Shown here in pieces: positions 16,118 through 24,454 of a DNA stretch of 32,392 nucleotides. Numbering within the stretch: the stretch's first letter is position 1; every line of letters starts with the position of its first letter. The stretch comes from Oscillospiraceae bacterium (GTDB lineage Bacteria; Bacillota; Clostridia; Oscillospirales; Acutalibacteraceae). The translations under genes were made by a program, and so were the position numbers. The notes under the pieces were generated by a model that saw only the letters and a list, made by a program, of their open reading frames with translations, was not told the origin of the DNA and did no database searches. The stretch spans positions 1-32,392 of the forward strand of contig SVOP01000010.1 of assembly GCA_015066325.1 (NCBI GenBank), written 5' to 3'.

Positions 16118-16924
16118 TTATTTATTTATATTTTCACCCTGCTCTGTTGCGGCTGTATTTACAATTTCTTTTGCAACAGTTTGGGGAATTTTTTTGCTTT
16201 TATCGCTTCTCTTTTTAGAGAAAAGAATTTTAAACAAGATTTTAAATGCTAATTGAAATGCTAAAACTACAACGCCATTTGTGATTATAATAGGTCTTAT
16301 ATGCAGTCTTACAAATGCACTGGCACTTGATTTTGGTGCAAGAAAATCGGGACTTATATCAAAGTCATATTTCTTTACCTTGCAGGTTGAAATGAGCTTA
16401 CCTAAAACGGGATAGAGCCAAGCACAAAGTTTGCCGTGTTTTATGGCCGTATCTGCCGCATCGCCACCTGCAGTAATCATTTTTATATAAAGCTCATCAA
16501 TGGTAAGGGTTTTATAAAGCTTACCAAAGAAGCCACCGAGAGAACTTCCCAAATCACGAAGCATTTTTTCAAGGCCCTCATAGCCGTGATCAAGATAAAG
16601 CTGTTTTATAAGGCTGTTGCCTTGCTTCTTAGGCTTCTCTTTTTTTGTTTCATCTTGTGTTTCAGTCTGAGTTTGGTCTGCTGCCTGCGCATCAGCTTCA
16701 GCAGTCGCCTCCTCATCCTTACCTTTTTCTTTCTTAGGCTTTTTTTCTTTCTTTGGTTTCTTTTCAGTTTTCTCTTTTGAAGTATCAACTAATGGTATTG
16801 TGATAAAGAGATATTTCAATTTGACAATTGTTTTCTCGCCATAATCTACAATTACAGTTACCTTTAAGGAAAACAGAATTACAAAGAAAAGGATTATACC
16901 TAATATGGTATATAAAACAGGCAT
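16118..16924 (-). CDS. DUF2953 membrane protein (YtfI-like)
   Basis: A 268-residue protein with an N-terminal membrane helix (about 3-25), a short beta-rich part (VTVIVDYGEKTIVKLKYLF), and then a low-complexity charged linker at about 49-101 built of KKPKKEK repeats and a Glu/Gln/Thr-rich run. The C-terminal half carries the DUF2953 region, including a hydrophobic stretch around 212-235. DUF2953 proteins accompany ytfJ in spore formers; their function is not established. The ATG follows AAGGGGCG. The linker length is likely to vary between strains because of its repeat structure. Confidence 0.85.
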   Translation of the reverse strand: MPVLYTILGIILFFVILFSLKVTVIVDYGEKTIVKLKYLFITIPLVDTSKEKTEKKPKKEKKPKKEKGKDEEATAEADAQAADQTQTETQDETKKEKPKKQGNSLIKQLYLDHGYEGLEKMLRDLGSSLGGFFGKLYKTLTIDELYIKMITAGGDAADTAIKHGKLCAWLYPVLGKLISTCKVKKYDFDISPDFLAPKSSASAFVRLHIRPIIITNGVVVLAFQLAFKILFKILFSKKRSDKSKKIPQTVAKEIVNTAATEQGENINK

Positions 16925-16958
16925 TACATCGCCCCTTTTTTCTTTTTTATGTTTTTAT

Positions 16959-17588
16959 TTATTGATTTTCAGTAGCATTTTCAGCTTTCTCTGCCGCCTT
17001 TTCTTCCTGAGGCTCTCCATCACCATCAAAAAGTGAAAGCTGACCATTATCAACATCGGACATTAAAACATCTCTGTCCGCAGATGGTAATTCGGGAAGT
17101 TCATCAAGAGAGCTTAAAGAAAAGCACCTTAAAAAGTTTGCTGTTGTGCCGTAAAGAACAGGTCTTCCGGGAACATCAAGTCTGCCTTTTTCTTCAACAA
17201 GCTCTTTCTGACAAAGGGTATTAACAACACCCGAGCAGTCAACACCACGGATTTGCTCTATGTAGGGCTTGGTTATAGGCTGATTATATGCAATAATTGC
17301 AAGCACCTCAAATGCCGCCTGAGAAAGCGGTGCATTTCTTTTAAGGTCAAGGACTGTTCTTATTTCCTCAACAAATTCTTTTTTACTACAAAGCTGATAT
17401 TTGGTGTCAAGCTGCAAAAGACAAATACCGCTATCATCACCTTCAAGCTTTTTGCCTAACTCATCAAGCACTAAAAGCATTGTTTCATCATCAAAGCCTA
17501 AAACATTTGCAAGCTTTGTATATTCAATTGGTTCTGCCGCCGCAAAAAGCACTGCCTGAGCTGCAGCAATTTGTTTATTCTCTATCAA
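16959..17588 (-). CDS. scpB: Segregation and condensation protein ScpB
   Basis: A 209-residue winged-helix protein with the ScpB pattern: an early AAAEPIEYTKLANVLG, a central LSQAAFEVLAIIAYNQPITKPYIEQIRG, then GRPVLYGTTANFLRCFSL. With ScpA and SMC it forms the bacterial condensin that compacts and resolves chromosomes. The start is TTG, sharing a TTGA overlap with the scpA stop. The last 40 or so residues are an acidic Glu/Ala-rich tail, common in this family. Confidence 0.96.
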   Translation of the reverse strand: MIENKQIAAAQAVLFAAAEPIEYTKLANVLGFDDETMLLVLDELGKKLEGDDSGICLLQLDTKYQLCSKKEFVEEIRTVLDLKRNAPLSQAAFEVLAIIAYNQPITKPYIEQIRGVDCSGVVNTLCQKELVEEKGRLDVPGRPVLYGTTANFLRCFSLSSLDELPELPSADRDVLMSDVDNGQLSLFDGDGEPQEEKAAEKAENATENQ

Positions 17589-18304
17589 GAGTTTTCCATT
17601 CCTTCCAAAATCTCAATTTGAGCATCATCTCCGTCACCGGAAATGTAGATAGTTTTATTTTTAGCAAGCTCCAATATAGCTAAGAAGGCTGCAACCAGGT
17701 CAGAACGGGATTTAGCTTCCTTATATATATCAAAAAGCTTACGTTTTTTACGTTTTTTAAGAGAAGATACGATTGAATCAATCTTCGAGCCAACGGAAAC
17801 AATCTTCTTTGTTACAATTGTTTTAAATGAATCAATTGGTGGTGGCAAGCGTCTTAATTTTTTACCTGCCGCAAGTGAATATGCACTCAAAAGCTCACCG
17901 GGCTCGTGAAGACGTTTATAGGTATTATCAGGAGATATGCTTTCCTGAAAGCCTCTTGCAGTATAGTTGAAGCCATCTGTCATCTGCGCCAACTTACCTG
18001 CAAGAATTTTGCAATCACGATATTCAAGAAGCTCGTCACGAAGCTCATTCTTAAGCTCTTCTGCCTCATCATAAACAGGTAAAAGAGAAACTGTTTTTAT
18101 ATAAACGAGTCGAGCTGCCATTTCAAGAAACTCGCTGGCAACCTCCATATTCTCCTCCTGCATTTCGCGTACATAAGAGGTATATTGTTCAACGAGTTCC
18201 AATATAGGAATATCGTAAATATCAAGTTTATGCTTTGTTATAAGGTGCAGCAGTAAGTCCATAGGACCTTCAAACACCTCGAGTTTGTAATTTAATTTTT
18301 CCAT
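17585..18304 (-). CDS. scpA: Segregation and condensation protein ScpA
   Basis: A 239-residue kleisin. The N-terminus YKLEVFEGPMDLLLHLI and the following IYDIPILELVEQY are diagnostic. A middle region around PDNTYKRLHEPG leads to the C-terminal winged helix (FLAILELAKNKTIYI). ScpA bridges SMC heads and binds ScpB. A run of basic residues (KKRKKRKLF) occurs before the C-terminal domain. The ATG follows AAGGAATT, 14 nt after the M50 protease gene. Confidence 0.96.
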   Translation of the reverse strand: MEKLNYKLEVFEGPMDLLLHLITKHKLDIYDIPILELVEQYTSYVREMQEENMEVASEFLEMAARLVYIKTVSLLPVYDEAEELKNELRDELLEYRDCKILAGKLAQMTDGFNYTARGFQESISPDNTYKRLHEPGELLSAYSLAAGKKLRRLPPPIDSFKTIVTKKIVSVGSKIDSIVSSLKKRKKRKLFDIYKEAKSRSDLVAAFLAILELAKNKTIYISGDGDDAQIEILEGMENS

Positions 18305-18318
18305 ATTAATTCCTTATA

Positions 18319-18999
18319 TCAAACAAAGGGTATTGATGTAACAGCATCTAAAAGTGATAAAACAGCAGTTGAAATAAAGCTTAAAGGGGTTGTAAGAATG
18401 CCTGTGAAAAGCAACACAAACAAGCCAATCATTATATACCTTTCATACTGCATTATTTTATAATAGTATTTTGAAGGTAACAGCGCAGTTACAAGACGCG
18501 AACCATCAAGTGGCGGGACAGGTAAAAGATTAAACACCGCAAGATTAATATTGATTACAGCTGCATAGAAAAAGAACATTCCCATATATACCATCATTAC
18601 ATTTTCATTGGCTGAACCGAAATAATATAAAGCATTGTATATAAATAATAGCACCAGACTTTGCAAAATATTAGAAACGGGACCCGCCAATGCAACAAGA
18701 GCCATATCTCTTTTCGGCTTTTTAAATCTTCTCATTCTCACTTCAACAGGCTTTGCATAACCAAAGCCGAAAAGAAAAATCATCAATGCGCCTCGTATAT
18801 CAATATGTGCCATGGGATTTATTGTAAGTCTGCCTCTTAAACGAGGTGTATCATCACCAAGTTTAACTGCAATAAGAGCATGAGCGAACTCATGTAAGGG
18901 AGTTGCACAAAATACAACAAATGCTATTGAACTGACGTAAATAATTAAATCAACAATGTCAAAATCTCCGCTTAAAACATCGCCTAAATATCTTAGCAT
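18319..18999 (-). CDS. Site-2-protease-type membrane metalloprotease (M50)
   Basis: A 226-residue polytopic membrane protein with HEFAH at about 36-40 in the first core helix and a second metal-binding motif NLLPVPPLDGSR near 160. The remaining segments are hydrophobic, with about five to six membrane helices in all. The small size without PDZ or CBS domains fits the short M50 subfamily that sits before scpA in many Clostridia. Members cut membrane proteins within the bilayer, but no substrate can be named here. The ATG follows AGGAG. Confidence 0.92.
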   Translation of the reverse strand: MLRYLGDVLSGDFDIVDLIIYVSSIAFVVFCATPLHEFAHALIAVKLGDDTPRLRGRLTINPMAHIDIRGALMIFLFGFGYAKPVEVRMRRFKKPKRDMALVALAGPVSNILQSLVLLFIYNALYYFGSANENVMMVYMGMFFFYAAVININLAVFNLLPVPPLDGSRLVTALLPSKYYYKIMQYERYIMIGLFVLLFTGILTTPLSFISTAVLSLLDAVTSIPFV

Positions 19000-19008
19000 A
19001 ACAAACTC

Positions 19009-19854
19009 CTATCTTTTTACTGCAACAACTCTGTCAAGACCGCTTGCATCTTTAATAACTCTTGCTTTCTCGGCTTTATTAACGAACAAGGATAAAACAT
19101 CCTTCCCCTGATCTTCACCGATTTCCATAGCAATATAGCCACCTTTATTTATGTAGGTGAACCACCCTTCTGATAATGCACGATAAAAAACAAGTCCGTC
19201 ATCACCACCATCAAGAGCCATAAAGGGTTCAAAGGCAATTTCAGGTTGAAGAGTTTTTATTTCTTCAGTTTTAATATAAGGCGGATTTGAAAGAATTATA
19301 TCCGGTCTCGGTAAACCTAAAAAACCAACAGAATCAAGAACATCAGCTTTAATAATAGTTACATTATCTGCACCTAAAAGCTCTTTATTCGTTGTTGTAT
19401 ATTCAATTGCCTTGTCTGAAAGGTCGATACAGATAACTTTTATGTTAGGGAAAAGCTTTGCAACCGTAAGACCTATGCAACCACTTCCGCAACAAAGGTC
19501 ATAGACAACTTTGAAATCATTTTTCTGTATCTTTTCTGCGGCAAACTCAACCAAAAGCTCTGTTTCGGGGCGGGGTATCAACACACCATCTCCCACCTTA
19601 AAGCTAAAACGGTGAAAATCCCACATTCCGATAATATATTGCAAGGGCTCGTGATTGCAACGCCTTTTAACACAATCCTCGAAAAAGAAAAGCTTGCCTT
19701 CTTCAATAGGACTGCCGGAATTCAGAAGCAGTTGGGTTTTATTCATTCCTAAACAGAACGACACTAACTGTTGTGCATCGAACTCGGGACTGTCACACCC
19801 TGCCTCAGTAAGTGCTTTTATAGCTTCACGATACACTGAATAGAGGTTTTTCAA
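19009..19854 (-). CDS. prmC: Release factor glutamine N5-methyltransferase PrmC
   Basis: A 281-residue SAM-dependent methyltransferase. SAM motif DLCCGSGCIGLTVAKLFP lies around 120-137 and the substrate-binding LSNPPYI near 186, preceded by an N-terminal helical domain. It methylates the glutamine of the GGQ motif in release factors RF1 and RF2. The usual neighbour prfA is not in this window. The start is TTG, sharing a TTGA overlap with the DUF1385 gene; its GGAGG site lies about 10 nt before, within that gene's last codons. Confidence 0.95.
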   Translation of the reverse strand: MKNLYSVYREAIKALTEAGCDSPEFDAQQLVSFCLGMNKTQLLLNSGSPIEEGKLFFFEDCVKRRCNHEPLQYIIGMWDFHRFSFKVGDGVLIPRPETELLVEFAAEKIQKNDFKVVYDLCCGSGCIGLTVAKLFPNIKVICIDLSDKAIEYTTTNKELLGADNVTIIKADVLDSVGFLGLPRPDIILSNPPYIKTEEIKTLQPEIAFEPFMALDGGDDGLVFYRALSEGWFTYINKGGYIAMEIGEDQGKDVLSLFVNKAEKARVIKDASGLDRVVAVKR

Positions 19855-20843
19855 GCTTCATCTTCCTCCGCTTTATTTTCCTCAGCATCAAAAAGAACTG
19901 CTTTTATTGATTCAATACCAACCTCTATAATATCATCTGTAGGCTCCTGAGTTGTTAATCTTTGCATCCAGAGACCCGGTGCAGAAAGAATTTTAACAAG
20001 TGCATTATCGTGCTTACCTGCATAACGGATAAATTCGTAACCGATACCAACAGTTAAAGGCACAATTAAAAGCTTTATTGCCATCCAGACAGCACGAACC
20101 TCATCAATACCGGGGAAAACAACGACAAGAACTGATGAAATAAGGATACTGATAATAAGAATTACAAATATAAAGCTTGTGCCGCAACGAGGATGGAAAC
20201 GCTTTTGCTTTCTTACATTTTCAACTGTAAGCTCAAGTCCTTGTTCATAACAAAAGATTGATTTATGCTCTGCACCGTGATACATAAATACTCTTTTAAT
20301 ATCGGGGATTTTTGAAACAATCCAGATATAAGCAACAAATATAATCATTCTCATTATACCCTCGAAAAGAGGATGGAGATTTGCAAGAACATTTTTAAAA
20401 ATATATTTATCTACTGTATCAACAAGGAAAGTCGGAAGATAGAAAAAGAGAACAAACGCAAGACCGCAGCCGAGAACCATTGAGATACCTGTAACAACCG
20501 CCATCATTTTAGGACCGAAATGGTCGGAAATCCATTTATCAAGCTTTGACATATTTTCAGGGTCCGTATCATCATCAAGACCAGCTTTTTCTGCAGATTT
20601 TTCCATACATTTCATACCAAACATAAGGCTTTCAACCATATTGAAAACACCTCTGATTATGGGCCATCCGGCAGGTTTAAATTTATCTCTTATATGCTTA
20701 ACCTCAAGCTTTTCTGTATCAATACTTCCGTCAGGAAGCCTTACAGACATTGCAGCACCTTTAGGACCCTGCATCATAATGCCTTCAATAAGAGCTTGTC
20801 CTCCAACAGAAACCTTAGGACAACAATTTTCTTTATTACTCAT
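19851..20843 (-). CDS. DUF1385 membrane protein (YqhQ-like)
   Basis: A 330-residue protein with the DUF1385 N-terminal signature VGGQALIEGIMMQGP and a central MYHGAEHKSIFCYE motif plus HPRCGTSF. Hydrophobic segments at about 112-140, 160-180, 220-245 and 255-275 indicate a multi-pass membrane protein. The conserved Cys/His set (HGAEHK, HPRCGTSF) suggests metal binding. The biochemical role is unproven as far as I know. The gene commonly precedes prmC and prfA in Firmicutes. It overlaps the histidine kinase gene by 8 nt and prmC by 4 nt, so three genes are translationally linked. Confidence 0.9.
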   Translation of the reverse strand: MSNKENCCPKVSVGGQALIEGIMMQGPKGAAMSVRLPDGSIDTEKLEVKHIRDKFKPAGWPIIRGVFNMVESLMFGMKCMEKSAEKAGLDDDTDPENMSKLDKWISDHFGPKMMAVVTGISMVLGCGLAFVLFFYLPTFLVDTVDKYIFKNVLANLHPLFEGIMRMIIFVAYIWIVSKIPDIKRVFMYHGAEHKSIFCYEQGLELTVENVRKQKRFHPRCGTSFIFVILIISILISSVLVVVFPGIDEVRAVWMAIKLLIVPLTVGIGYEFIRYAGKHDNALVKILSAPGLWMQRLTTQEPTDDIIEVGIESIKAVLFDAEENKAEEDEA

Positions 20844-22311
20844 TTTCTTCTACCTTCATTTCTTCAATAATCGGAACAACAGGCTCAATTGCAACCTTTT
20901 CAACAGGAAATGCAACCGTTACAGTAGTTCCAACATTAAGTTCACTATTAATTTCCAACACGCCATTATGGAGTTTTACTATTTCATCAACAACCGCAAG
21001 ACCGATACCCGAACCGCGAACCTGCAGATTGGCTTTATAGAATTTCTTTTTTATATTGGGTAAATCTTCTTCTGCTATACCGCAACCATTGTCAGCAAAA
21101 TGAATAACCAAAGTGCCGTCATCAACAATTGCAACAACATTAACAAGGCCACCCTGCTCCGAATATTTAAACGCATTATCAAGAATATTAACAAAAACCT
21201 GCTTGATTCTGTTTGGGTCTGCCATCATGGGTGCAGGCACCTCGGGAACAGAATAAGTTAACTCGATACCATCTCTTTTTGAACGCTCCTTGAAAACGAA
21301 AATTGCTTCATCAAGCTCTGCAAGAACATCGATTTTTTCGAGTCTTAAGGTCATACTGCCACTTTGAATACGAGAGAAATCCAGAAGCTCTTCAACAAGC
21401 TTTGACAATCTTTCGGATTCATTGATTATAACCTCTGTGCCCCTACGGGCAATTTCTCTATCCTCACCATCAAGCTCTTTGAGCATTTCACCCCATCCCT
21501 TGATAGCCGTAAGAGGCGTTCGGAGTTCGTGAGAAACAGTTGAAATAAAGTCATTTTTCAGTTTATCTGTTGCTGCAACTTCGGCAATCATCCCGTTGAT
21601 AGAATCTGCAAGTTCTGTGATTTCATCATCCTCACGCCCGTCAGATTCGATTCTTACATCAAATTCACCCTCAGAAAACTTTCGCGCAACATCATTGATT
21701 TTCCGAACAGGCGTAACAATGGTCTGGATAAAGAACACACCGGAAAGAGCAACAAAAAACAAAGCTATGAAATAAACAATTAAAATCAAAACTATTAAGC
21801 CAATAATCTGGCGATCAATTGCTTTTAAGGAAGTAATGAAGCGGACCGCTCCGGTAAATTCTCCCTCAACGCGTGGCAATATCATAGAAACCGCCATAAT
21901 ATGCTCACCGTTTCCATTGAAGCCCGACCATTTGCTTATACCACTGGTGGCTTCTAACGCCTCCTTAACATCATCCATTTCATCAACTTTCTCGCTAACA
22001 CCAAAACCCGATGATGAAAAGGAAACAGTCCCTTTTCTGTTAACGACCTGAACTTCCATTCTGCTTTTATCCGCAAAGCTATCAACGAACTCTTTGGCTT
22101 TCTGGTCGAAAATCTCGTCACTACCGCCAACATAGGGAGAAAAGAAAGTTGTTACGCTTTCATTTGCATAGCCTGAAAGATAATTAGTTACATAATTTCT
22201 GTAGTAGCTGACAACAAAAACCACGCACACAGAAAGAAGAACAAACAATATGAGAGCTGTTATGAGCAATGTATTAGTTGCCCATCTTTTTGTAATACCT
22301 TTAATTTTCAC
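20836..22311 (-). CDS. Membrane sensor histidine kinase
   Basis: The protein has one membrane helix near 13-37, an extracellular sensor of about 130 residues, a second helix near 170-195, a HAMP domain, a dimerisation/phosphoacceptor domain with SHELRTPLTAIKGWGEM (His near 261), and a C-terminal ATPase domain with NILDNAFKYS, DNGCGI and GSGIGLAVV. It resembles WalK/PhoR-type kinases but lacks a PAS domain. The upstream gene is its likely response regulator. The ORF-track start is GTG at 22320; a second GTG at 22309-22311 has AGAGGTGA at better spacing and is preferred here. What it senses is unknown, but the lipoprotein two genes upstream is a candidate partner. Confidence 0.92.
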   Translation of the reverse strand: MKIKGITKRWATNTLLITALILFVLLSVCVVFVVSYYRNYVTNYLSGYANESVTTFFSPYVGGSDEIFDQKAKEFVDSFADKSRMEVQVVNRKGTVSFSSSGFGVSEKVDEMDDVKEALEATSGISKWSGFNGNGEHIMAVSMILPRVEGEFTGAVRFITSLKAIDRQIIGLIVLILIVYFIALFFVALSGVFFIQTIVTPVRKINDVARKFSEGEFDVRIESDGREDDEITELADSINGMIAEVAATDKLKNDFISTVSHELRTPLTAIKGWGEMLKELDGEDREIARRGTEVIINESERLSKLVEELLDFSRIQSGSMTLRLEKIDVLAELDEAIFVFKERSKRDGIELTYSVPEVPAPMMADPNRIKQVFVNILDNAFKYSEQGGLVNVVAIVDDGTLVIHFADNGCGIAEEDLPNIKKKFYKANLQVRGSGIGLAVVDEIVKLHNGVLEINSELNVGTTVTVAFPVEKVAIEPVVPIIEEMKVEENE

Positions 22312-22345
22312 AACTCTCACCTCTTTCTTCTTTCATCCTTTTAGT

Positions 22346-23047
22346 TTATAGCCACTTATAGCCCATACCCCAAACGGTTACGAGATGCTTAGGGATAGAA
22401 GGCTCATCTTCTATTTTCATTCTCAACCTTCTGATATTAACATCAACAACTTTTTCATCACCAAAATATGATTCGCCCCAAACCTCTTTCAATATATCGG
22501 TTCTGCTTAAAGCTTTACCTGCATTGGTAAAGAAAAACTCAATAATCTGAAATTCAACCTGCGTCAACTCAATCTGAACACCGTTTTTATAAAGTGTTCT
22601 GTTTCGCAAATTAAGCTCAAAAGGTTCAAGGGTAATTTTATCAATTCTTGATGGTTGAGCAGTATTCTGATTATTTAAAGCAACCCTACGATAGACACTA
22701 TCAACTCTTGCCATTAGTTCAGATGGTGAGAATGGTTTTGTTATGTAATCATCTGCACCCATAAGAAGACCCGAAACCTTGTCCATCTCCTGAGTTTTAG
22801 CTGTAAGCATTATAATCCCAACAGTACCGCTGACACTTCTCAGCCTTTTGCACACCTCAAGTCCATCAACATTTGGCATCATAATATCAAGAAGCACAAC
22901 ATCAAACTCGCCGTCTTTCTCTGCATACAAATCTAAAGCCTGTTGACCATCACAAGCCTCTGTTACCTCATAACCTGCTCTGCGCAAGGTTATTCCGATA
23001 ATCTCTCTGATTGCAGATTCATCTTCAGCAATAAGCACTTTTTTCAT
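22346..23047 (-). CDS. OmpR/PhoB-family response regulator
   Basis: A 233-residue two-domain regulator. The receiver domain has the acidic pair in AEDES, phosphoacceptor Asp54 in LLDIMMPNVDG, Thr82 and Lys104 in TKPFSPSEL. A winged-helix DNA-binding domain follows (about 130-233), with LTQVEFQIIEFF and VDVNIRRLRMKIEDEP. It is the cognate partner of the downstream histidine kinase, 34 nt away. Targets are unknown; the same operon (lipoprotein, cdaA-cdaR) is a reasonable first candidate. The ATG follows AGAGAG, a weak site. Confidence 0.95.
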   Translation of the reverse strand: MKKVLIAEDESAIREIIGITLRRAGYEVTEACDGQQALDLYAEKDGEFDVVLLDIMMPNVDGLEVCKRLRSVSGTVGIIMLTAKTQEMDKVSGLLMGADDYITKPFSPSELMARVDSVYRRVALNNQNTAQPSRIDKITLEPFELNLRNRTLYKNGVQIELTQVEFQIIEFFFTNAGKALSRTDILKEVWGESYFGDEKVVDVNIRRLRMKIEDEPSIPKHLVTVWGMGYKWL

Positions 23048-23074
23048 AATAAATCTCTCTTTCTGATTTTTATA

Positions 23075-24424
23075 TCAGTTGATTACAATGAACGAAGATT
23101 TAACACCTTCATCAGTAATTCCGAAATCTTTACCGTAATTGGTTATTTCATAATAATAAGTTCCCGACTCGGTTTTGAGAAGTTTTTTACCTTCAGCTTC
23201 AATTGTATCATTTTCTGTTCTGTATGAAACCGAAAGGAGCTCATCCTTAATCAACTTTTCTTCAGAATCCCAAAGACAAAATTTAAGGGATTGCTTTAAG
23301 GTATCATAATAAACCGTAACATCATTAAAACGAGTAATTCTGTAAAGATATAAATCAATAGGATTAAACAAAGTTCTTACATTTCCCTCGCTTTTATCGC
23401 CAAAGGTATTTAACCATTCAAGCATAGTGAAGGTATATTGCATATCACCACGTTTTACTGTAAGAAGCTTTTCATCACCCAAAAGTTTTGTGTTGGCTGG
23501 TATTTCTAATAATCCGTCGCCATCAATATCACAACAACTGACTTTTGAACTTCTCAAGGTTGTTGTTGACGGATTCCGCTCTTCCCTGACCGGTTTTAAT
23601 TCATCCGTATCCCAATACAACATTTCTGTAAACATTGAAGTTTCGTTTTTTATGCAATCGATAAAAACCCTCTTACTTTTTTTAGTATCAACAGAAATAA
23701 TATCAAATTGAATTTTCGAAACCTGACTGATATGACTATCTAATTTAACATCACCATATTTAACAAAACTATCGCTTTCGGAAAGAGAAAAGCATCTGAA
23801 ATATGATCTTTGAACATCTCCTGAATCATCAAGATAAATCAAAACCAAATCATCTTTATCATCGCCGTTAAAATCAGTAACGAATTTTGAATTGTAATAT
23901 TCAGTGCCGATGGTATTTAATGCAAAAACACCATTATCGCCATCAGAAACTTCATACACACTAACGATTTTGGATGCCTTACTGTCATAAAGTGACCAAC
24001 CAACTAAAATCTCATATTTTCCGTTGTTGTTCATATCAGCAAATGTTACATCATAAACACCGCTTCCTGCACCCTTTATATCAGCAGAAATAACCCATGT
24101 ATCATTTATGCATTCTAAAAAAGATAATCTTACAGAAGCATCAATTGATGAATCCGTGTAAAAAACGATAGCTTCTTCGGAACCATCGGAATTAACATCG
24201 AATAAAACGAATGCAGTCTGATAATCACCGCTCATAGGTGTTCTTAATTGAATAGTTTTCTCTGACATAAGCCTTTTGAAAGCTTCTTCAACCTCACCAT
24301 TTTTTCCGGACTGGGCAGGCGGACTCATTAAGCTTTCAACAGAGAAGAAATTAAGAGAGCAACCTGAACACAACAAAACCATAACAACGCACAGAATTAA
24401 TGCGGTTGCTTTTTTTATTTTCAT
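23075..24424 (-). CDS. Secreted lipoprotein with FG-GAP/VCBS-like repeats
   Basis: A 449-residue protein with an N-terminal signal ending LLCSGCS, so Cys22 is the likely lipidated residue (Cys at -3 is atypical but SGC is good). Several repeats carry Asp-rich, probably calcium-binding motifs: DVNSDGSEE, DMNNNGKYE, DFNGDDKDD and DIDGDGLLE, as in FG-GAP/VCBS beta-propellers of extracellular proteins. No enzymatic motif is visible. It lies between cdaR and the response regulator gene with 30- and 27-nt gaps, and has a strong AGGAGGG site. A role as an accessory sensor or as an output of the two-component system is inference only. Confidence 0.85.
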   Translation of the reverse strand: MKIKKATALILCVVMVLLCSGCSLNFFSVESLMSPPAQSGKNGEVEEAFKRLMSEKTIQLRTPMSGDYQTAFVLFDVNSDGSEEAIVFYTDSSIDASVRLSFLECINDTWVISADIKGAGSGVYDVTFADMNNNGKYEILVGWSLYDSKASKIVSVYEVSDGDNGVFALNTIGTEYYNSKFVTDFNGDDKDDLVLIYLDDSGDVQRSYFRCFSLSESDSFVKYGDVKLDSHISQVSKIQFDIISVDTKKSKRVFIDCIKNETSMFTEMLYWDTDELKPVREERNPSTTTLRSSKVSCCDIDGDGLLEIPANTKLLGDEKLLTVKRGDMQYTFTMLEWLNTFGDKSEGNVRTLFNPIDLYLYRITRFNDVTVYYDTLKQSLKFCLWDSEEKLIKDELLSVSYRTENDTIEAEGKKLLKTESGTYYYEITNYGKDFGITDEGVKSSFIVIN

Positions 24425-24454
24425 AAGATTGCCCTCCTTTATTTATCAGATTTT

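Noticed and set aside
15733-16218. Plus-strand ORF of 161 codons opposite ytfJ and the end of the DUF2953 gene
   Set aside because: Antisense to two well-supported genes, no ribosome binding site, and no family resemblance.
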